DNA of 49,752 bases from Clostridia bacterium (GTDB lineage Bacteria; Bacillota; Clostridia; Oscillospirales; CAG-272). How positions within the stretch are numbered: the stretch's first letter is position 1; every line of letters starts with the position of its first letter. The notes under the pieces are model-generated. The model searched no databases. It was given only the letters and a program-made list of their open reading frames with translations, and was not told the DNA's origin. The position numbers and the translations under genes were made by a program. Of the stretch, positions 15,661 through 24,815 are shown one piece after another. Location: assembly GCA_017453005.1 (NCBI GenBank), contig JAFTKY010000061.1:1-49752 (forward strand), in the 5' to 3' direction.

Positions 15661-16156
15661 TATTTGCCTCCTCAAATATATGCGGATATGCGTTGTTTTT
15701 TACTCTCCAGTTTTCCCATGCAGCAAACATTTGCTTTACTGCGCCGATTTTGATGTTATACTCAAAAATATTTTGTGCATCATTTGCCGCTTGTGCTTGC
15801 GAAAGTTCGGTGTATTGCTCCGGGAGCCATGTGTCACGTATAAATATCTCGGCTTGCAGCGCGGCGACGAATTTCTTTTTTTCGTTATCTGTTAAATCAG
15901 AATATATGCTATGTAAAGAGGGATGTCTGGGTATAATTTGGCTCATGACAATAAGCCTTCTATTCAAGCTGTCCTCTCTGTTCGGGGTAAACAAAAGACC
16001 TGCGTTGCCGCAAAAATTATACATTCCAAGCTCAAGCTGTATTGCCTTCTTTTCCACGGCGTTTTCCTTTGATAGGCCGTCAAGCCTCTTTTTACATTCG
16101 TTATATTTTTCTTTTGTAATATCTACGATAGCCTTATCAATTTCAAGAAACGTCAT
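15653..16156 (-). CDS. Hypothetical protein upstream of the ArsR-type regulator
   Basis: 167 residues, predicted mostly helical and soluble, with Lys/Glu-rich helices and one Trp-containing segment near the C-terminus (FAAWENWRVKNN). AAGGAG lies 7 nt before the start. Its stop overlaps the regulator start, so the pair is translationally coupled. No family recognised; it may be the factor that the regulator controls or senses. Confidence 0.7.
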   Translation of the reverse strand: MTFLEIDKAIVDITKEKYNECKKRLDGLSKENAVEKKAIQLELGMYNFCGNAGLLFTPNREDSLNRRLIVMSQIIPRHPSLHSIYSDLTDNEKKKFVAALQAEIFIRDTWLPEQYTELSQAQAANDAQNIFEYNIKIGAVKQMFAAWENWRVKNNAYPHIFEEANNG

Positions 16157-16262
16157 AATAAATCTCCTTAATAAATTTTGTAGCCTACGGTGATATTATA
16201 CACGTCTAATCACTTTCTGTCAATAGTGATTTGATGGTTTTCTAATCATTCTACCAACGGTA

Positions 16263-16298
16263 GAAAAAAAGCGGACATCTGCCAATGCAGATGTCCGT
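16263..16298 (-). terminator. potD: Intrinsic terminator of the potABCD operon
   Basis: Read leftward, CGGACATCTGC and GCAGATGTCCG (16272-16297) form an 11-bp stem followed by a 7-T tail (16264-16270 on the complementary strand). Confidence 0.85.
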
Positions 16299-16304
16299 TT
16301 GAGC

Positions 16305-17555
16305 TTAATAAATATCCCTCTTCTTCTTTCTCACCGCGAAGAATATTCCAAGGCATACCAACGTGCCGATTATGACACCGCAGAGGACGTAAATTCCCGC
16401 GCTGACGGTTATGTCGGATTTCAATTCTTCCCAAAGAGTGTTGATAAGAAGCAGCTTTTCTCCGCTGAGGTTGCGGTAGGACGAGGTGGGAATGGCGTCC
16501 GTATCGTACATAAGGTCAAAGCCGCCTTCCTTTATCTCGTTCATATACTCAATATACTCCTCGTTCTCGCGCACGGCGCAGTTGGGCGAGGCGTAATAGG
16601 TATATTCCGCGTTTGCGACCGCGGGCTCCTCGGAGAGCATATAGTTGATATATCTCTCGGCAATAGTCTTATTCCGGCTGGACTTGGGGATACACATAGC
16701 GTCAACGTAGAGATTAGTTCCTTCCTCGGGGTAGAAGAACTCGAGGTCATTGTTATTTTCGTACATCGCCATGAAGTCGCCCGCGTAATACGCGGCTATC
16801 GCGGCAGAGCCGTTCTCCATTTTGTTGTATATCTCGTCCATTACGTAGCCCTGAAGAATGGGCTTTTGTTTTTTGAGCTTTTCAAGTGCCGCGCGCCAGT
16901 CAGCCTCGTTGTCGGAGTTGACAAGGTTTACGTCACCCATTGAATATTGCGCCGAGCCGAAGGCATCTCGCGAGTTGTTGAACTGCAAAATGTTGCCCGC
17001 GTACTTTTCATTCCACATAAGGTCCCACGAGCCCGTGTCTGCCTCGTCAACCATGGTGGTATTGTAAATAATACCTACCATGCCGTAGAGGTAGGGGACG
17101 GAATAATCGTTATATCCGTCGGCATTTTTGTCGGGATCGTAGTCTGCATTTTGAAATTCGGGCAGAATGTTCTGTGCGTTGGGGATATTTTCGTAATTGA
17201 GGGGGACTATAAGGTCCTCCTTTATCATACGCTCGATCATATAGTCCGAGGGGACGATAACGTCGTAGTTTACCGAGCCCGAGGAAATTTTGGCGTACAT
17301 GGATTCGTTGCTTGAGTATGTGGAGTAGTTGACCTTTACCTTCTGTCCGTAGGTCTCAAAGTACCACTCCTCAAACATGGCGTTTACGTCAAGAGTGCCT
17401 TCGCTTCCGTCGGAGATATACTCTCCCCAATTGTAGACGTAAAGCGTGACTGTTCCGCTGCTCTCACCCTCGCTCTTTTCCTCACAAGAGGTGAGCGGTA
17501 CGCAGAGCACGAGCAAAAGGGAAATGATAAGAATTATTGATGCTGTTCTTTTCAT
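16305..17555 (-). CDS. potD: Spermidine/putrescine ABC transporter substrate-binding protein
   Basis: 416 residues. It has a signal peptide with lipobox LTSC (Cys near residue 24), then the PotD-type periplasmic-binding fold with NWGEYI near residue 45. It captures polyamines outside the membrane and hands them to PotBC. Unusually, a second hydrophobic helix sits at the C-terminus (about 380-408, GIYVLCGVIIGTLVCLGIFF) followed by a KKKR stop-transfer tail, so the protein seems anchored at both ends. It overlaps potC by 4 nt and is the last gene of the operon. Confidence 0.92.
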   Translation of the reverse strand: MKRTASIILIISLLLVLCVPLTSCEEKSEGESSGTVTLYVYNWGEYISDGSEGTLDVNAMFEEWYFETYGQKVKVNYSTYSSNESMYAKISSGSVNYDVIVPSDYMIERMIKEDLIVPLNYENIPNAQNILPEFQNADYDPDKNADGYNDYSVPYLYGMVGIIYNTTMVDEADTGSWDLMWNEKYAGNILQFNNSRDAFGSAQYSMGDVNLVNSDNEADWRAALEKLKKQKPILQGYVMDEIYNKMENGSAAIAAYYAGDFMAMYENNNDLEFFYPEEGTNLYVDAMCIPKSSRNKTIAERYINYMLSEEPAVANAEYTYYASPNCAVRENEEYIEYMNEIKEGGFDLMYDTDAIPTSSYRNLSGEKLLLINTLWEELKSDITVSAGIYVLCGVIIGTLVCLGIFFAVRKKKRDIY

Positions 17556-18355
17556 TTTTTAGCCACCTCCCGTCTCTTTTTGCCGCCCGCGAAGTTTACC
17601 GCGATAAGTATCACGAGTATGACTGCCACGATAAGCGAGGAGAGCGCGTACATGCTGAATTTTACGTTGTGCGCGGTCTGGTTGTAAACGTAGAGAGGAA
17701 GCGTCTGGAAGTCGGGGGAGCTTACGAAATGGCTTATTACGAAATCGTCAAGCGACATTGTAAAGCCAAGCATAAGTCCCGAAATTATTCCGGGGATTAT
17801 CTCGGGAAGCTCGACCTTGAAGAACGCCTTTGCGGGCGTGCAGCCGAGGTCCTGCGCTGCCTCGGAGAGCGACTTGTCAAGCTGCTTGAAACGAGGCATT
17901 ACCGAGAGCATAACGTAGGGAATACTGAAGGTCACGTGTGCGACAAGCATAGTGCCGAAGCCGAAAAAGCTCTGCGACCTTATAAGATTTGCAACCGCAA
18001 CGAACAAAAGCATCATGGAAACACCCGTAACTATATCGGGGTTCATCATGGGAATGTTCGTGATGGAATTCACCGCGCCCTTGATATAGCGCGAGCGCAT
18101 ACGGTGAAGTCCGAGCGCACCGAACGTGCCAATTACCGTCGCTATGACCGCCGAGGATACCGCGAGGATAAGCGAGTTCATAAGAGACGTGAACGCCTCC
18201 TCGTCCTCAAAAAGCTCCTTGTACCACATAGTAGAAAATCCCGAGAATTCGGACAGCGAGCCCGATTCATTGAACGAGAATATGATAAGCACCGCGATGG
18301 GCAGGTACAGAAGCACAAATATAATAGCAATATAGAATTTAGAGAGGATTTTCAT
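17552..18355 (-). CDS. potC: Spermidine/putrescine ABC transporter permease PotC
   Basis: 267 residues with six hydrophobic helices and the EAA loop typical of type I importers (EAAQDLGCTPAKAFFKVELPE near residue 165), which docks the ATPase. The inner-membrane subunit pairs with PotB. Start and stop both overlap the neighbours by 4 nt, so the operon is translationally coupled. Confidence 0.93.
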   Translation of the reverse strand: MKILSKFYIAIIFVLLYLPIAVLIIFSFNESGSLSEFSGFSTMWYKELFEDEEAFTSLMNSLILAVSSAVIATVIGTFGALGLHRMRSRYIKGAVNSITNIPMMNPDIVTGVSMMLLFVAVANLIRSQSFFGFGTMLVAHVTFSIPYVMLSVMPRFKQLDKSLSEAAQDLGCTPAKAFFKVELPEIIPGIISGLMLGFTMSLDDFVISHFVSSPDFQTLPLYVYNQTAHNVKFSMYALSSLIVAVILVILIAVNFAGGKKRREVAKK

Positions 18356-19188
18356 CGTATGCCTCCTCTCTTGACCGTCTTATCCTCGTCGTCGGAAAAT
18401 CTGTTCATTATTCCGACGGAAATGAGAATAAGTATCATCATAATGAGGGACATTGCCGCGCCCACACCGTAGGTGGAGGTGTTCTGGAAAAGTCGCTCAA
18501 TAGTGTCACCGACGAGGTCGATCTTGCCCGCGCCGAGCTTCTGCGATATGTAGAAGGTACTGATAGAGGGGACGAAAACCATAGTGATGCCCGAAATAAC
18601 ACCCGATACGGTGAGGGGCATTATGACCTTCGTCATGGTCTGCCAGTTATTGCAGCCGAGGTCGTGCGACGCCTCGATGTAGCGCTTGTCCAGCTTCGTC
18701 ATGGACGTGAATATCGGAAGCACCATATAGGGCAAAAAGTCGTAGACCATGCCGAGAATGACACCGAAGTTCGTGCCGACGATAGAGACCTTGTCAAGTC
18801 CGAGCTTTACGAGCAGGGAATTGAGAAGTCCGCCGTTATCCAGAAGTGCCATGAGCGCATACGTACGGATAAGCAGGTTGCACCACATGGGGAGCATTAC
18901 GAGCACCATGAGTATCTTCTGCGCGCGCTCGGACTGGCGTGACATAAAGTATGCAAGCGGGTAGCCGATAAGCAGGCATATTACCGTTGCTATCAGAGCG
19001 AATGCGATTGAAAGTATAAAGACGTTACCGTACTTTGACAGCTCCGCAATATTGGAAAAAGAGAATTTTCCCTCTGCGTCCGTCAAGGCAAAGTAGAGCA
19101 CGAACAGCATAGGCGCGGCGATAAACATTATCACCCACATGATATGCGGTACGGCTGCCGCCTTCTGAAAGAAGGATTTTTTTCTCAT
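18352..19188 (-). CDS. potB: Spermidine/putrescine ABC transporter permease PotB
   Basis: 278 residues, six membrane helices and an EAA-type loop ([20 protein letters not shown], near residue 175). It forms the translocation channel with PotC. It overlaps potA by 4 nt and potC by 4 nt. Confidence 0.93.
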   Translation of the reverse strand: MRKKSFFQKAAAVPHIMWVIMFIAAPMLFVLYFALTDAEGKFSFSNIAELSKYGNVFILSIAFALIATVICLLIGYPLAYFMSRQSERAQKILMVLVMLPMWCNLLIRTYALMALLDNGGLLNSLLVKLGLDKVSIVGTNFGVILGMVYDFLPYMVLPIFTSMTKLDKRYIEASHDLGCNNWQTMTKVIMPLTVSGVISGITMVFVPSISTFYISQKLGAGKIDLVGDTIERLFQNTSTYGVGAAMSLIMMILILISVGIMNRFSDDEDKTVKRGGIR

Positions 19189-20312
19189 TCCTCGTCCTCC
19201 TCGTCGATGATGTCACCGAGGTGATCCATCTCGTCACTGAAGGTAGAGTAGTCGCCGAATTTGCCCGAATATTCGGACTTTTTCATAACGTGAATAGCCT
19301 CGGGCTCGATGTCAAGACCGATGACCTCGTCAACTCCGACGAAGTCCGACGTCTCAAGCATCCACTTAAAACCGCCAACGTCAACGATTATTTCGTAATA
19401 GTCGCCCTTGAAGGTGACGGACGTGACGGTACCCGTGAGCATTCCCGTGTCCTTGGAAACAACGTCAACGTCCTCGGGACGAACGACGATATCAACAAGC
19501 TCACGGCGTTCAAAGCCCGTGTCAACGCAATCAAATATATGTCCCGAGAACTTGACCTTGTAGTCCGAAAGCATCATTCCGTCCAGAATATTGGACTCGC
19601 CGATAAAGTCGGCAACGAAGGCGTTTTCGGGCTCGTTATATATATCTACGGGAGTGCCTATCTGCTGAATTTTACCCTCTGCCATAACGACTATGGTGTC
19701 GGACATGGAGAGAGCCTCCTCCTGGTCGTGCGTGACGTATATAAAGGTAATTCCCATCTGACGCTGAATTCTTTTAAGCTCGTTCTGCATATCCTTGCGG
19801 AGCTTCAAGTCAAGCGCGCCGAGAGGCTCGTCGAGAAGAAGCACCTTGGGGTGATTTACAAGAGCACGCGCGATAGCAACACGCTGCTGTTGACCGCCCG
19901 AAAGAGTCGTCACGCGGCGGCGCTCAAAGCCCTTGAGGTTTACGAGAGCGAGCATTTCCTGTACCTTTTCGCGCACCGTCTCCTCGGGTGTCTTTTTAAG
20001 ACGGAGACCGAAGGCGATGTTTTCGTATACGTTGAGGTGAGGGAATAGCGCGTATCTCTGGAATACGGTATTGACCTGACGCTCGTAGGGAGGGGTGTCG
20101 TTTATGCGCTTGCCGTCAAAATAAACGTCTCCCGTGTCGGGCGTCTCAAAGCCGCCGATTATACGCAAGGTTGTAGTTTTTCCGCAACCCGATGGACCGA
20201 GAAAGGTTACGAATTCTTTATCGTGGATTTCAAGATTGATGTGGTCGAGAACGGTTTCTCCATCAAACGCTTTAGATATATCAGTAAGACTGATTACGAT
20301 ATCCTTTTCCAT
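19185..20312 (-). CDS. potA: Spermidine/putrescine ABC transporter ATPase PotA
   Basis: 375 residues from the first sensible ATG (20312, AAAGGAG 12 nt upstream); the frame continues to 20426 but lacks a site there. Walker A is GPSGCGKTT, the ABC signature LSGGQQQR and Walker [12 protein letters not shown], followed by the TOBE-like regulatory domain (about residues 240-350). It energises polyamine uptake. It is the first gene of potABCD and sits behind a ~255-nt leader with several hairpins. Confidence 0.94.
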   Translation of the reverse strand: MEKDIVISLTDISKAFDGETVLDHINLEIHDKEFVTFLGPSGCGKTTTLRIIGGFETPDTGDVYFDGKRINDTPPYERQVNTVFQRYALFPHLNVYENIAFGLRLKKTPEETVREKVQEMLALVNLKGFERRRVTTLSGGQQQRVAIARALVNHPKVLLLDEPLGALDLKLRKDMQNELKRIQRQMGITFIYVTHDQEEALSMSDTIVVMAEGKIQQIGTPVDIYNEPENAFVADFIGESNILDGMMLSDYKVKFSGHIFDCVDTGFERRELVDIVVRPEDVDVVSKDTGMLTGTVTSVTFKGDYYEIIVDVGGFKWMLETSDFVGVDEVIGLDIEPEAIHVMKKSEYSGKFGDYSTFSDEMDHLGDIIDEEDEE

Positions 20313-20748
20313 TACACATAAAAACTCCTTTAAAACAATAATATTAGCTTTGCACCTTTGCGAAAGCCGAAATTTTTGATGCATTTCTGGAGGGTCAAAA
20401 GATATGAGACATATCTTTTTTAGCAAACCATTATTGCAAATTTTTTTGCTAACATGGCTTGAAATTCAAGCTGTTTTGCGGGGATTTTTTTGAATGTCGC
20501 CATTCCAATCGCCACTCTGTATTACCGACAAATTTCTCGGTTATTTGTCAAAAAAACATAGATAGCATTTTACATTCTAACACAAAATTTATATAATTGC
20601 AATAGGCTTTTAAAAAAATATTGCAAAAATCACGAAAAAATATTGTTATCCGCAACCATTTGTGTATGTTTGTAGGTTTTTGAATTTATCACCGTAAAAT
20701 CTCAATAATTCTTCAAATTTCTCCCAAAATCTCCCGTTTTCTCGCTTT
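20313..20748. other. Intergenic region with the potA leader
   Basis: 436 nt between potA and the cysteine desulfurase gene. It contains the potA promoter (20574-20602) and a leader with hairpins: GACAAAT/ATTTGTC (about 20528-20550), GCTTGAAATTCAAGC palindrome (about 20457-20472), TTAGCAAA/TTTGCTAA (about 20420-20453) and AAAAGATATG/CATATCTTTT (20397-20419). The last of these ends in a T run on the minus strand and resembles an attenuator. No gene seen. Confidence 0.55.
20574..20602 (-). promoter_or_regulatory. Promoter of the potABCD operon
   Basis: Read leftward: TTGCAA (20602-20597), 17-nt spacer, TAGAAT (20579-20574). It implies a transcript start near 20567 and a leader of about 255 nt. 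Confidence 0.6.
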
Positions 20749-21900
20749 TTATATCCGTAATTTGCCTATGGAAATATCCTCGATAACAGAGGCGAGGGTG
20801 TCTATCTGAGAGGGGGTATTGAATACTCCGAAGCTTATCCGCACGCCGCCCCGGGACAGCGTGCCGAGAGCCTTGTGAGCGAGGGGTGAGCAGTGAAAGC
20901 CCGTGCGGACGCAAATATTCTCGCGCCCGAGTATCTCTCCCACCTCGTCGCAGGGAATATCCTTTATATTGAAAAGCATGGTTGAGCCGCGCGTGCGGTC
21001 GCATATCTCCACCCCGCGAATATGTGATAGCAGGCTCTCGGCATACGAAAAAAGCTCGCAGTCATGCTTTTGTATTTCACATATATCCCTTGAGTGCAGA
21101 AATTTTATGCCCTCGCACAGACCCGCAACGGCGGGGGTACATAGCGTTCCCGCCTCGTATTTTTCGGGCAGGTCCTCGCCCATAAAAAATTCAAGTGAGT
21201 TGACGCCGTTTCCGCCCTCGACAAGCGTGGCGGGAGAGACCCCCTCCGAGAGCAGCATAGCGCCTCCGCCCTGAGGACCGTAAAGCCCCTTGTGAAAGGG
21301 AAGGCAGAGAATATCAATGCAGGATCTTTTCATGTCTATCGGGATATGCCCTGCGGACTGCGCACCGTCGCAGATAAATACAAGTCCGTTTTCGCGGCAG
21401 TATTTTCCTATTTCGTCTATGGGCAGAGTGTACGAGCAGATATTTGAGACGTGCAGACAGCATACGGCACGCGTGTCGGCGCGTCTTTTTCCGTCAATGT
21501 CCCGGATAATTTCCTGCGTGCTTTTGCCGTAGACGTCAAACGTATCGTACTCAATATGACCGTCGCGCTGGAGACTTGCCACGGGGCGCAGGGTGGCGTT
21601 ATGCTCCATATTGCTGATAAGAATATGACCGCCGCCCTTCATAACACCCTTTATCGCTATGTTCAGAGCATACGTGGTGTTGTAGGTAAAGACCGTATTT
21701 TCGGGCTGACAGTTAAAGGTCTCGGACAAAAGCTCGCGACATTCATATATTTTCTGTGCGCTTTTCATGGCAAGAGGGTTTGAGCCGCGCGAGGCGTTGC
21801 CGCAATAAGTCCGAAGGCACTCGTCAGCAGCCCTCGTTACCGCTATGGGCTTTGGAAAGGTAGTTGCGGCGTTATCAAGATATACGAGCTTGCTTTTCAT
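20749..21900 (-). CDS. Cysteine desulfurase family PLP enzyme (class V aminotransferase fold)
   Basis: 383 residues from a start with GAAGGGAG upstream. The fold-type I PLP features are clear: YLDNAATTFPKP at the N-terminus, NMEHNA near residue 96, CDGAQSAGH, the Schiff-base lysine in FHKGLYGPQG, and the mobile-loop cysteine in GFHCSPLAH. It would remove sulfur (or selenium) from cysteine or selenocysteine. It lies 75 nt downstream of a DUF3343 gene, a putative Se/S carrier, and not next to IscU or SUF genes, so a specialised sulfur or selenium delivery route is likelier than bulk Fe-S assembly (inference). Confidence 0.9.
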   Translation of the reverse strand: MKSKLVYLDNAATTFPKPIAVTRAADECLRTYCGNASRGSNPLAMKSAQKIYECRELLSETFNCQPENTVFTYNTTYALNIAIKGVMKGGGHILISNMEHNATLRPVASLQRDGHIEYDTFDVYGKSTQEIIRDIDGKRRADTRAVCCLHVSNICSYTLPIDEIGKYCRENGLVFICDGAQSAGHIPIDMKRSCIDILCLPFHKGLYGPQGGGAMLLSEGVSPATLVEGGNGVNSLEFFMGEDLPEKYEAGTLCTPAVAGLCEGIKFLHSRDICEIQKHDCELFSYAESLLSHIRGVEICDRTRGSTMLFNIKDIPCDEVGEILGRENICVRTGFHCSPLAHKALGTLSRGGVRISFGVFNTPSQIDTLASVIEDISIGKLRI

Positions 21901-21975
21901 AATGTTTCTCCCTTCAGATAATCGTGTTACGTACATAAAACACGCCCCGAAGCCCTTGCCCCGAGGCGCATGATC

Positions 21976-22218
21976 TTATAAATACTCCTTCACGGATATG
22001 CCTGCCCTTGAAAGGACGGTTTGCACGTTTGCCCGCTGTGAGCAGTCAAAGCTCACGCCGTAAGCACAGCCGCGGCGCGTTCTTGACGAATTTATTTTAA
22101 TAACGGACGAGGCTATTGCCTCCGCGCTGAGTGCCCTTTGTGCTTTCATGGCAAGAGTTGTAGAGCCGATGGACGCCACGCAGGCTCCACCCGAAGGAGA
22201 GCTTGAAATGTCTGTCAT
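21976..22218 (-). CDS. DUF3343 small protein, putative Se/S carrier
   Basis: About 80 residues from ATG 22218, which has AAAGGCGAG upstream; earlier in-frame ATGs at 22236 and 22275 lack sites. The pattern SGGACVASIGSTTLAMKAQ, then a pair of cysteines (RRGCAYGVSFDC), matches DUF3343, described as a putative Se/S carrier family. It is followed by the cysteine desulfurase gene, which could load its cysteine (inference). Confidence 0.75.
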   Translation of the reverse strand: MTDISSSPSGGACVASIGSTTLAMKAQRALSAEAIASSVIKINSSRTRRGCAYGVSFDCSQRANVQTVLSRAGISVKEYL

Positions 22219-22345
22219 TTCCGTCTCGCCTTTCATGTGATTGAGAAAACGCCCAAAAGAGAAGAGATTTCTCAATATAAGTCTATGCCACGCAGGTGTC
22301 GGGTGGTACTGTTTTCGACAAAATTTTATTGTTCAAAGAAAATAC

Positions 22346-22374
22346 TTGATTTTTTTCTTTATATAAGGTATAAT
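22346..22374 (+). promoter_or_regulatory. Promoter of the comEB-rimI-tsaD operon
   Basis: TTGATT at 22346-22351, 17-nt spacer, TATAAT at 22369-22374. Confidence 0.75.
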
Positions 22375-22417
22375 AAACTGAATGAATATTTTTAAAATCC
22401 AGAAGGCAGGTATTTTT

Positions 22418-22912
22418 ATGTCCACAGAGAGAGTTTCAAAGGAGAATTATTACCTTGATATTGCGCGCACGGTAGCAGAGCGCGGAACCTGTATGCGCCG
22501 TAAATTCGGAGCGATAATCGTAAAGGATGACGTTATTATATCCACGGGCTACAACGGAGCTCCCAGAGGCAGACAGAACTGCACGGACATGAAAATGTGC
22601 ATGAGAGATAAGCTGGGTATCCCGAGAGGCGAGAGATACGAGCTTTGCCGTTCTGTTCACGCTGAAGCAAACGCGATAATCGCCGCGCCCCGTGACAGAA
22701 TGCTTGGGGCGACGCTTTATATGGTATGCGTAAATCCAAAGGATAACAGCCTTTACGACGGTACGAGCAGCTGTATGATGTGCAAGCGTCTGGTTATCAA
22801 CGCCGGAATTGATACGGTCGTTGTAAGGGACACGGAGACGGATTACAGAGTTATAAAGGTCTCGGATTGGATAGACAACGACGATTCGCTCTCGGGCGTA
22901 TTCGGTTATTGA
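22418..22912 (+). CDS. comEB: dCMP deaminase family protein
   Basis: 164 residues from ATG 22418 (AAGGCAGG upstream); an in-frame ATG at 22382 lies within the promoter spacing and has no site. Zinc-dependent cytidine deaminase fold: HAEANAI supplies the histidine and proton-shuttle glutamate, and SCMMC the two cysteines. Converts dCMP to dUMP for thymidylate synthesis; in competent Firmicutes the homologue is named ComEB. First of three closely spaced genes with rimI and tsaD. Confidence 0.88.
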   Translation: MSTERVSKENYYLDIARTVAERGTCMRRKFGAIIVKDDVIISTGYNGAPRGRQNCTDMKMCMRDKLGIPRGERYELCRSVHAEANAIIAAPRDRMLGATLYMVCVNPKDNSLYDGTSSCMMCKRLVINAGIDTVVVRDTETDYRVIKVSDWIDNDDSLSGVFGY

Positions 22913-22927
22913 GAAAAGGTAGAAGGT

Positions 22928-23395
22928 ATGAACAGCGAAAATAAAAAAGCAAGAATTTACCCCGAAAGGCTCGCGTTTGCTGACCTTGACGGCGCGGCAG
23001 AGATAGAAAAGCTTTGCTTTGGCGCGCAGGCTTGGTCAAAAAACAGCCTTGAGCTTCTCACAAAAGAGGGTATCGGCATGGGTATGGTCTGCCGCCGTGA
23101 CGGCAAGGTGGTCGCGTACGGCGGTATGCTCTGCGTGGTTGACGAGGGACAGATAACCAATATCGCAACTCACCCCGACTACCGCAGACAGGGCTACGGC
23201 GCGGCAGTGGTTGAGGCAATCAAGAAGCACGCGAAAAACAACCGTCTCGACGTGATAACCCTTGAGGTGAGAGAGTCTAACACGGCGGCGATAAGGCTTT
23301 ACACGGAGCACGGCTTTAAGGTGGACGGCAAGCGCAAGGATTTTTACACAAAGCCGACGGAGAATGCGGTGCTTATGTCCTGCAAGATAAAATAA
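22928..23395 (+). CDS. rimI: Ribosomal protein S18-alanine N-acetyltransferase-like GNAT protein
   Basis: 155 residues, one GNAT domain: the acetyl-CoA binding loop RRQGYGAAVVE (near residue 85) and the C-terminal NTAAIRLYTEHGFKVDGKRKDFY signature typical of RimI. RimI acetylates the N-terminus of ribosomal protein S18. It sits 15 nt after comEB and 15 nt before tsaD; rimI-tsaD adjacency is common in Firmicutes and supports the assignment. Confidence 0.85.
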   Translation: MNSENKKARIYPERLAFADLDGAAEIEKLCFGAQAWSKNSLELLTKEGIGMGMVCRRDGKVVAYGGMLCVVDEGQITNIATHPDYRRQGYGAAVVEAIKKHAKNNRLDVITLEVRESNTAAIRLYTEHGFKVDGKRKDFYTKPTENAVLMSCKIK

Positions 23396-23410
23396 AAAGG
23401 AAAATTCAAA

Positions 23411-24412
23411 ATGTATATACTTGGAATGGAATCCTCGTGCGACGAGACCAGCGCGTCCGTCATTGAAGCGCACGACGGTATTCTTGAGATCAGATCAAAT
23501 ATAATCGCCTCGCAAATAGAGACGCACCGTCTTTACGGCGGCGTCGTGCCGGAAATTGCGAGCAGAGCGCATATAGAGGCGGTGTCCTCAATAACGCGCG
23601 AGGCACTTGAGACGGCGAACATAACGCTGTCCGACGTGGGTTGCGTAGCGGTAACCACTCACCCGGGACTTATAGGCGCGCTCCTTGTGGGCGTGAACTT
23701 TGCAAAATCTCTTGCATTCGCCAACAATATCCCGCTCGTGTCCGTAAACCATATTCACGGTCACATATCGGCGGCGTATCTCTCGCATACGGACCTAAAT
23801 CCCCCGTTTTTGTCGGTGGTGGTCTCGGGCGGTCATACTTGTCTGTACGTCTGCGAGGGCTATAACGAGTTTCGCGAGATAGGCGGCACGCGTGACGATG
23901 CGGCGGGTGAGGCGTTTGACAAGATAGGACGTGTCATCGGTATGCCTTACCCCGGCGGCGCGGCACTTGACAAGCTCGCGCATACGGGTGACAAAAACGC
24001 GATAAAATTCCCGTCCCCCGCACTTCGCGACAGTCTTGATTTTTCGTTCAGCGGAATAAAGACTGCGGCGCTCAATTATATCAACTCGGAAAAGCAAAAG
24101 GGAACGGAGATAAATACGGCTGACCTTGCGGCGTCATATACGGATGCTATCGTCACGGCTATAGTCAAGCAGGCAGAGGGCGGACTTATAAAGACGGGGC
24201 TTGATACCCTCGTGCTCTCGGGCGGAGTTGCAGCTAACTCACACTTGCGCGCGGCTTTGGAGAAAATGTGCGGCAAGCGCGGCGTAAGATTTGTCGTGCC
24301 TCCCATATCGCTCTGCGGCGATAACGGAGCGATGATTGCGGCGTCGGGATATTTTGAATACGAGAAGGGAAATTTTGCGGATACCTCAACCAACGCGTCG
24401 GCGTGTGATTGA
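23411..24412 (+). CDS. tsaD: tRNA N6-adenosine threonylcarbamoyltransferase
   Basis: 333 residues, the usual length. ASKHA-fold protein with the N-terminal MESSCDETS motif, metal-binding HIHGH (near residue 113) and the C-terminal PPISLCGDNGAMIA. It transfers threonylcarbamoyl to A37 of ANN-decoding tRNAs with TsaB and TsaE. Neither tsaB nor tsaE is in the window, so they lie elsewhere. The gene is followed by a 400-nt region with DnaA boxes. Confidence 0.95.
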   Translation: MYILGMESSCDETSASVIEAHDGILEIRSNIIASQIETHRLYGGVVPEIASRAHIEAVSSITREALETANITLSDVGCVAVTTHPGLIGALLVGVNFAKSLAFANNIPLVSVNHIHGHISAAYLSHTDLNPPFLSVVVSGGHTCLYVCEGYNEFREIGGTRDDAAGEAFDKIGRVIGMPYPGGAALDKLAHTGDKNAIKFPSPALRDSLDFSFSGIKTAALNYINSEKQKGTEINTADLAASYTDAIVTAIVKQAEGGLIKTGLDTLVLSGGVAANSHLRAALEKMCGKRGVRFVVPPISLCGDNGAMIAASGYFEYEKGNFADTSTNASACD

Positions 24413-24815
24413 GATATACCGAAATTCTATATATTCGGTAAATTTCACAAATTTTTCTAACACTCTCAAAAAAATTATCGAACAAAGGTTTTCAACGGGG
24501 TTTTCAACAAACTGTGGAAAACTCGGGCGCCAAACTGAAAAAACAGCAAAAATTTGTCGAAAAAAAGGGATTTAAGTCAAAAATAGCCTTGAAATACAAG
24601 GATTATTGTGGATAAATCTGTGGGAACTGTGGATAAGTTGCCCCTGTTGAAAACTTTTTTTGGCAAAATTTAAAAGATTTACGAAAAGTTTATTATTTCG
24701 GAAAAGTCACGGTGTCAAGATGTAAATTTGCACAAAAACGATATATTCGGCGAGAATTTACAAATTGAAAAAACAGGCTTTCGGATACAAATCGGGAAAG
24801 GAAAGGTTTACGCAA
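24413..24815. other. Intergenic region with DnaA-box cluster
   Basis: 403 nt between tsaD and rex. It is AT-rich in its right part and contains the DnaA-box cluster annotated separately. I see no gene here. Confidence 0.6.
24501..24653. promoter_or_regulatory. DnaA-box cluster
   Basis: Two perfect DnaA boxes TGTGGATAA (24607-24615 and 24628-24636) flank a near-match TGTGGGAAC (24619-24627). One-mismatch TGTGGAAAA is at 24513-24521, and two-mismatch forms lie at 24501-24509 (TTTTCAACA, reverse sense) and 24645-24653 (TGTTGAAAA). An AT-rich stretch follows from 24654. The cluster lies just upstream of rex-dnaD-dnaC. Confidence 0.7.

Noticed and set aside
19221..20048. 275-residue frame antisense to potA
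   Set aside because: Lies inside potA, without a ribosome site or domain.
20313..20426. PotA start at 20426
   Set aside because: No ribosome site, and the extra residues do not match the conserved PotA N-terminus; the ATG at 20312 is preferred.
24413..24815. A true oriC at the DnaA-box cluster
   Set aside because: dnaA, dnaN, gyrB and rpmH are absent and gene orientation does not diverge cleanly from it, so I report a DnaA-box cluster rather than an origin.
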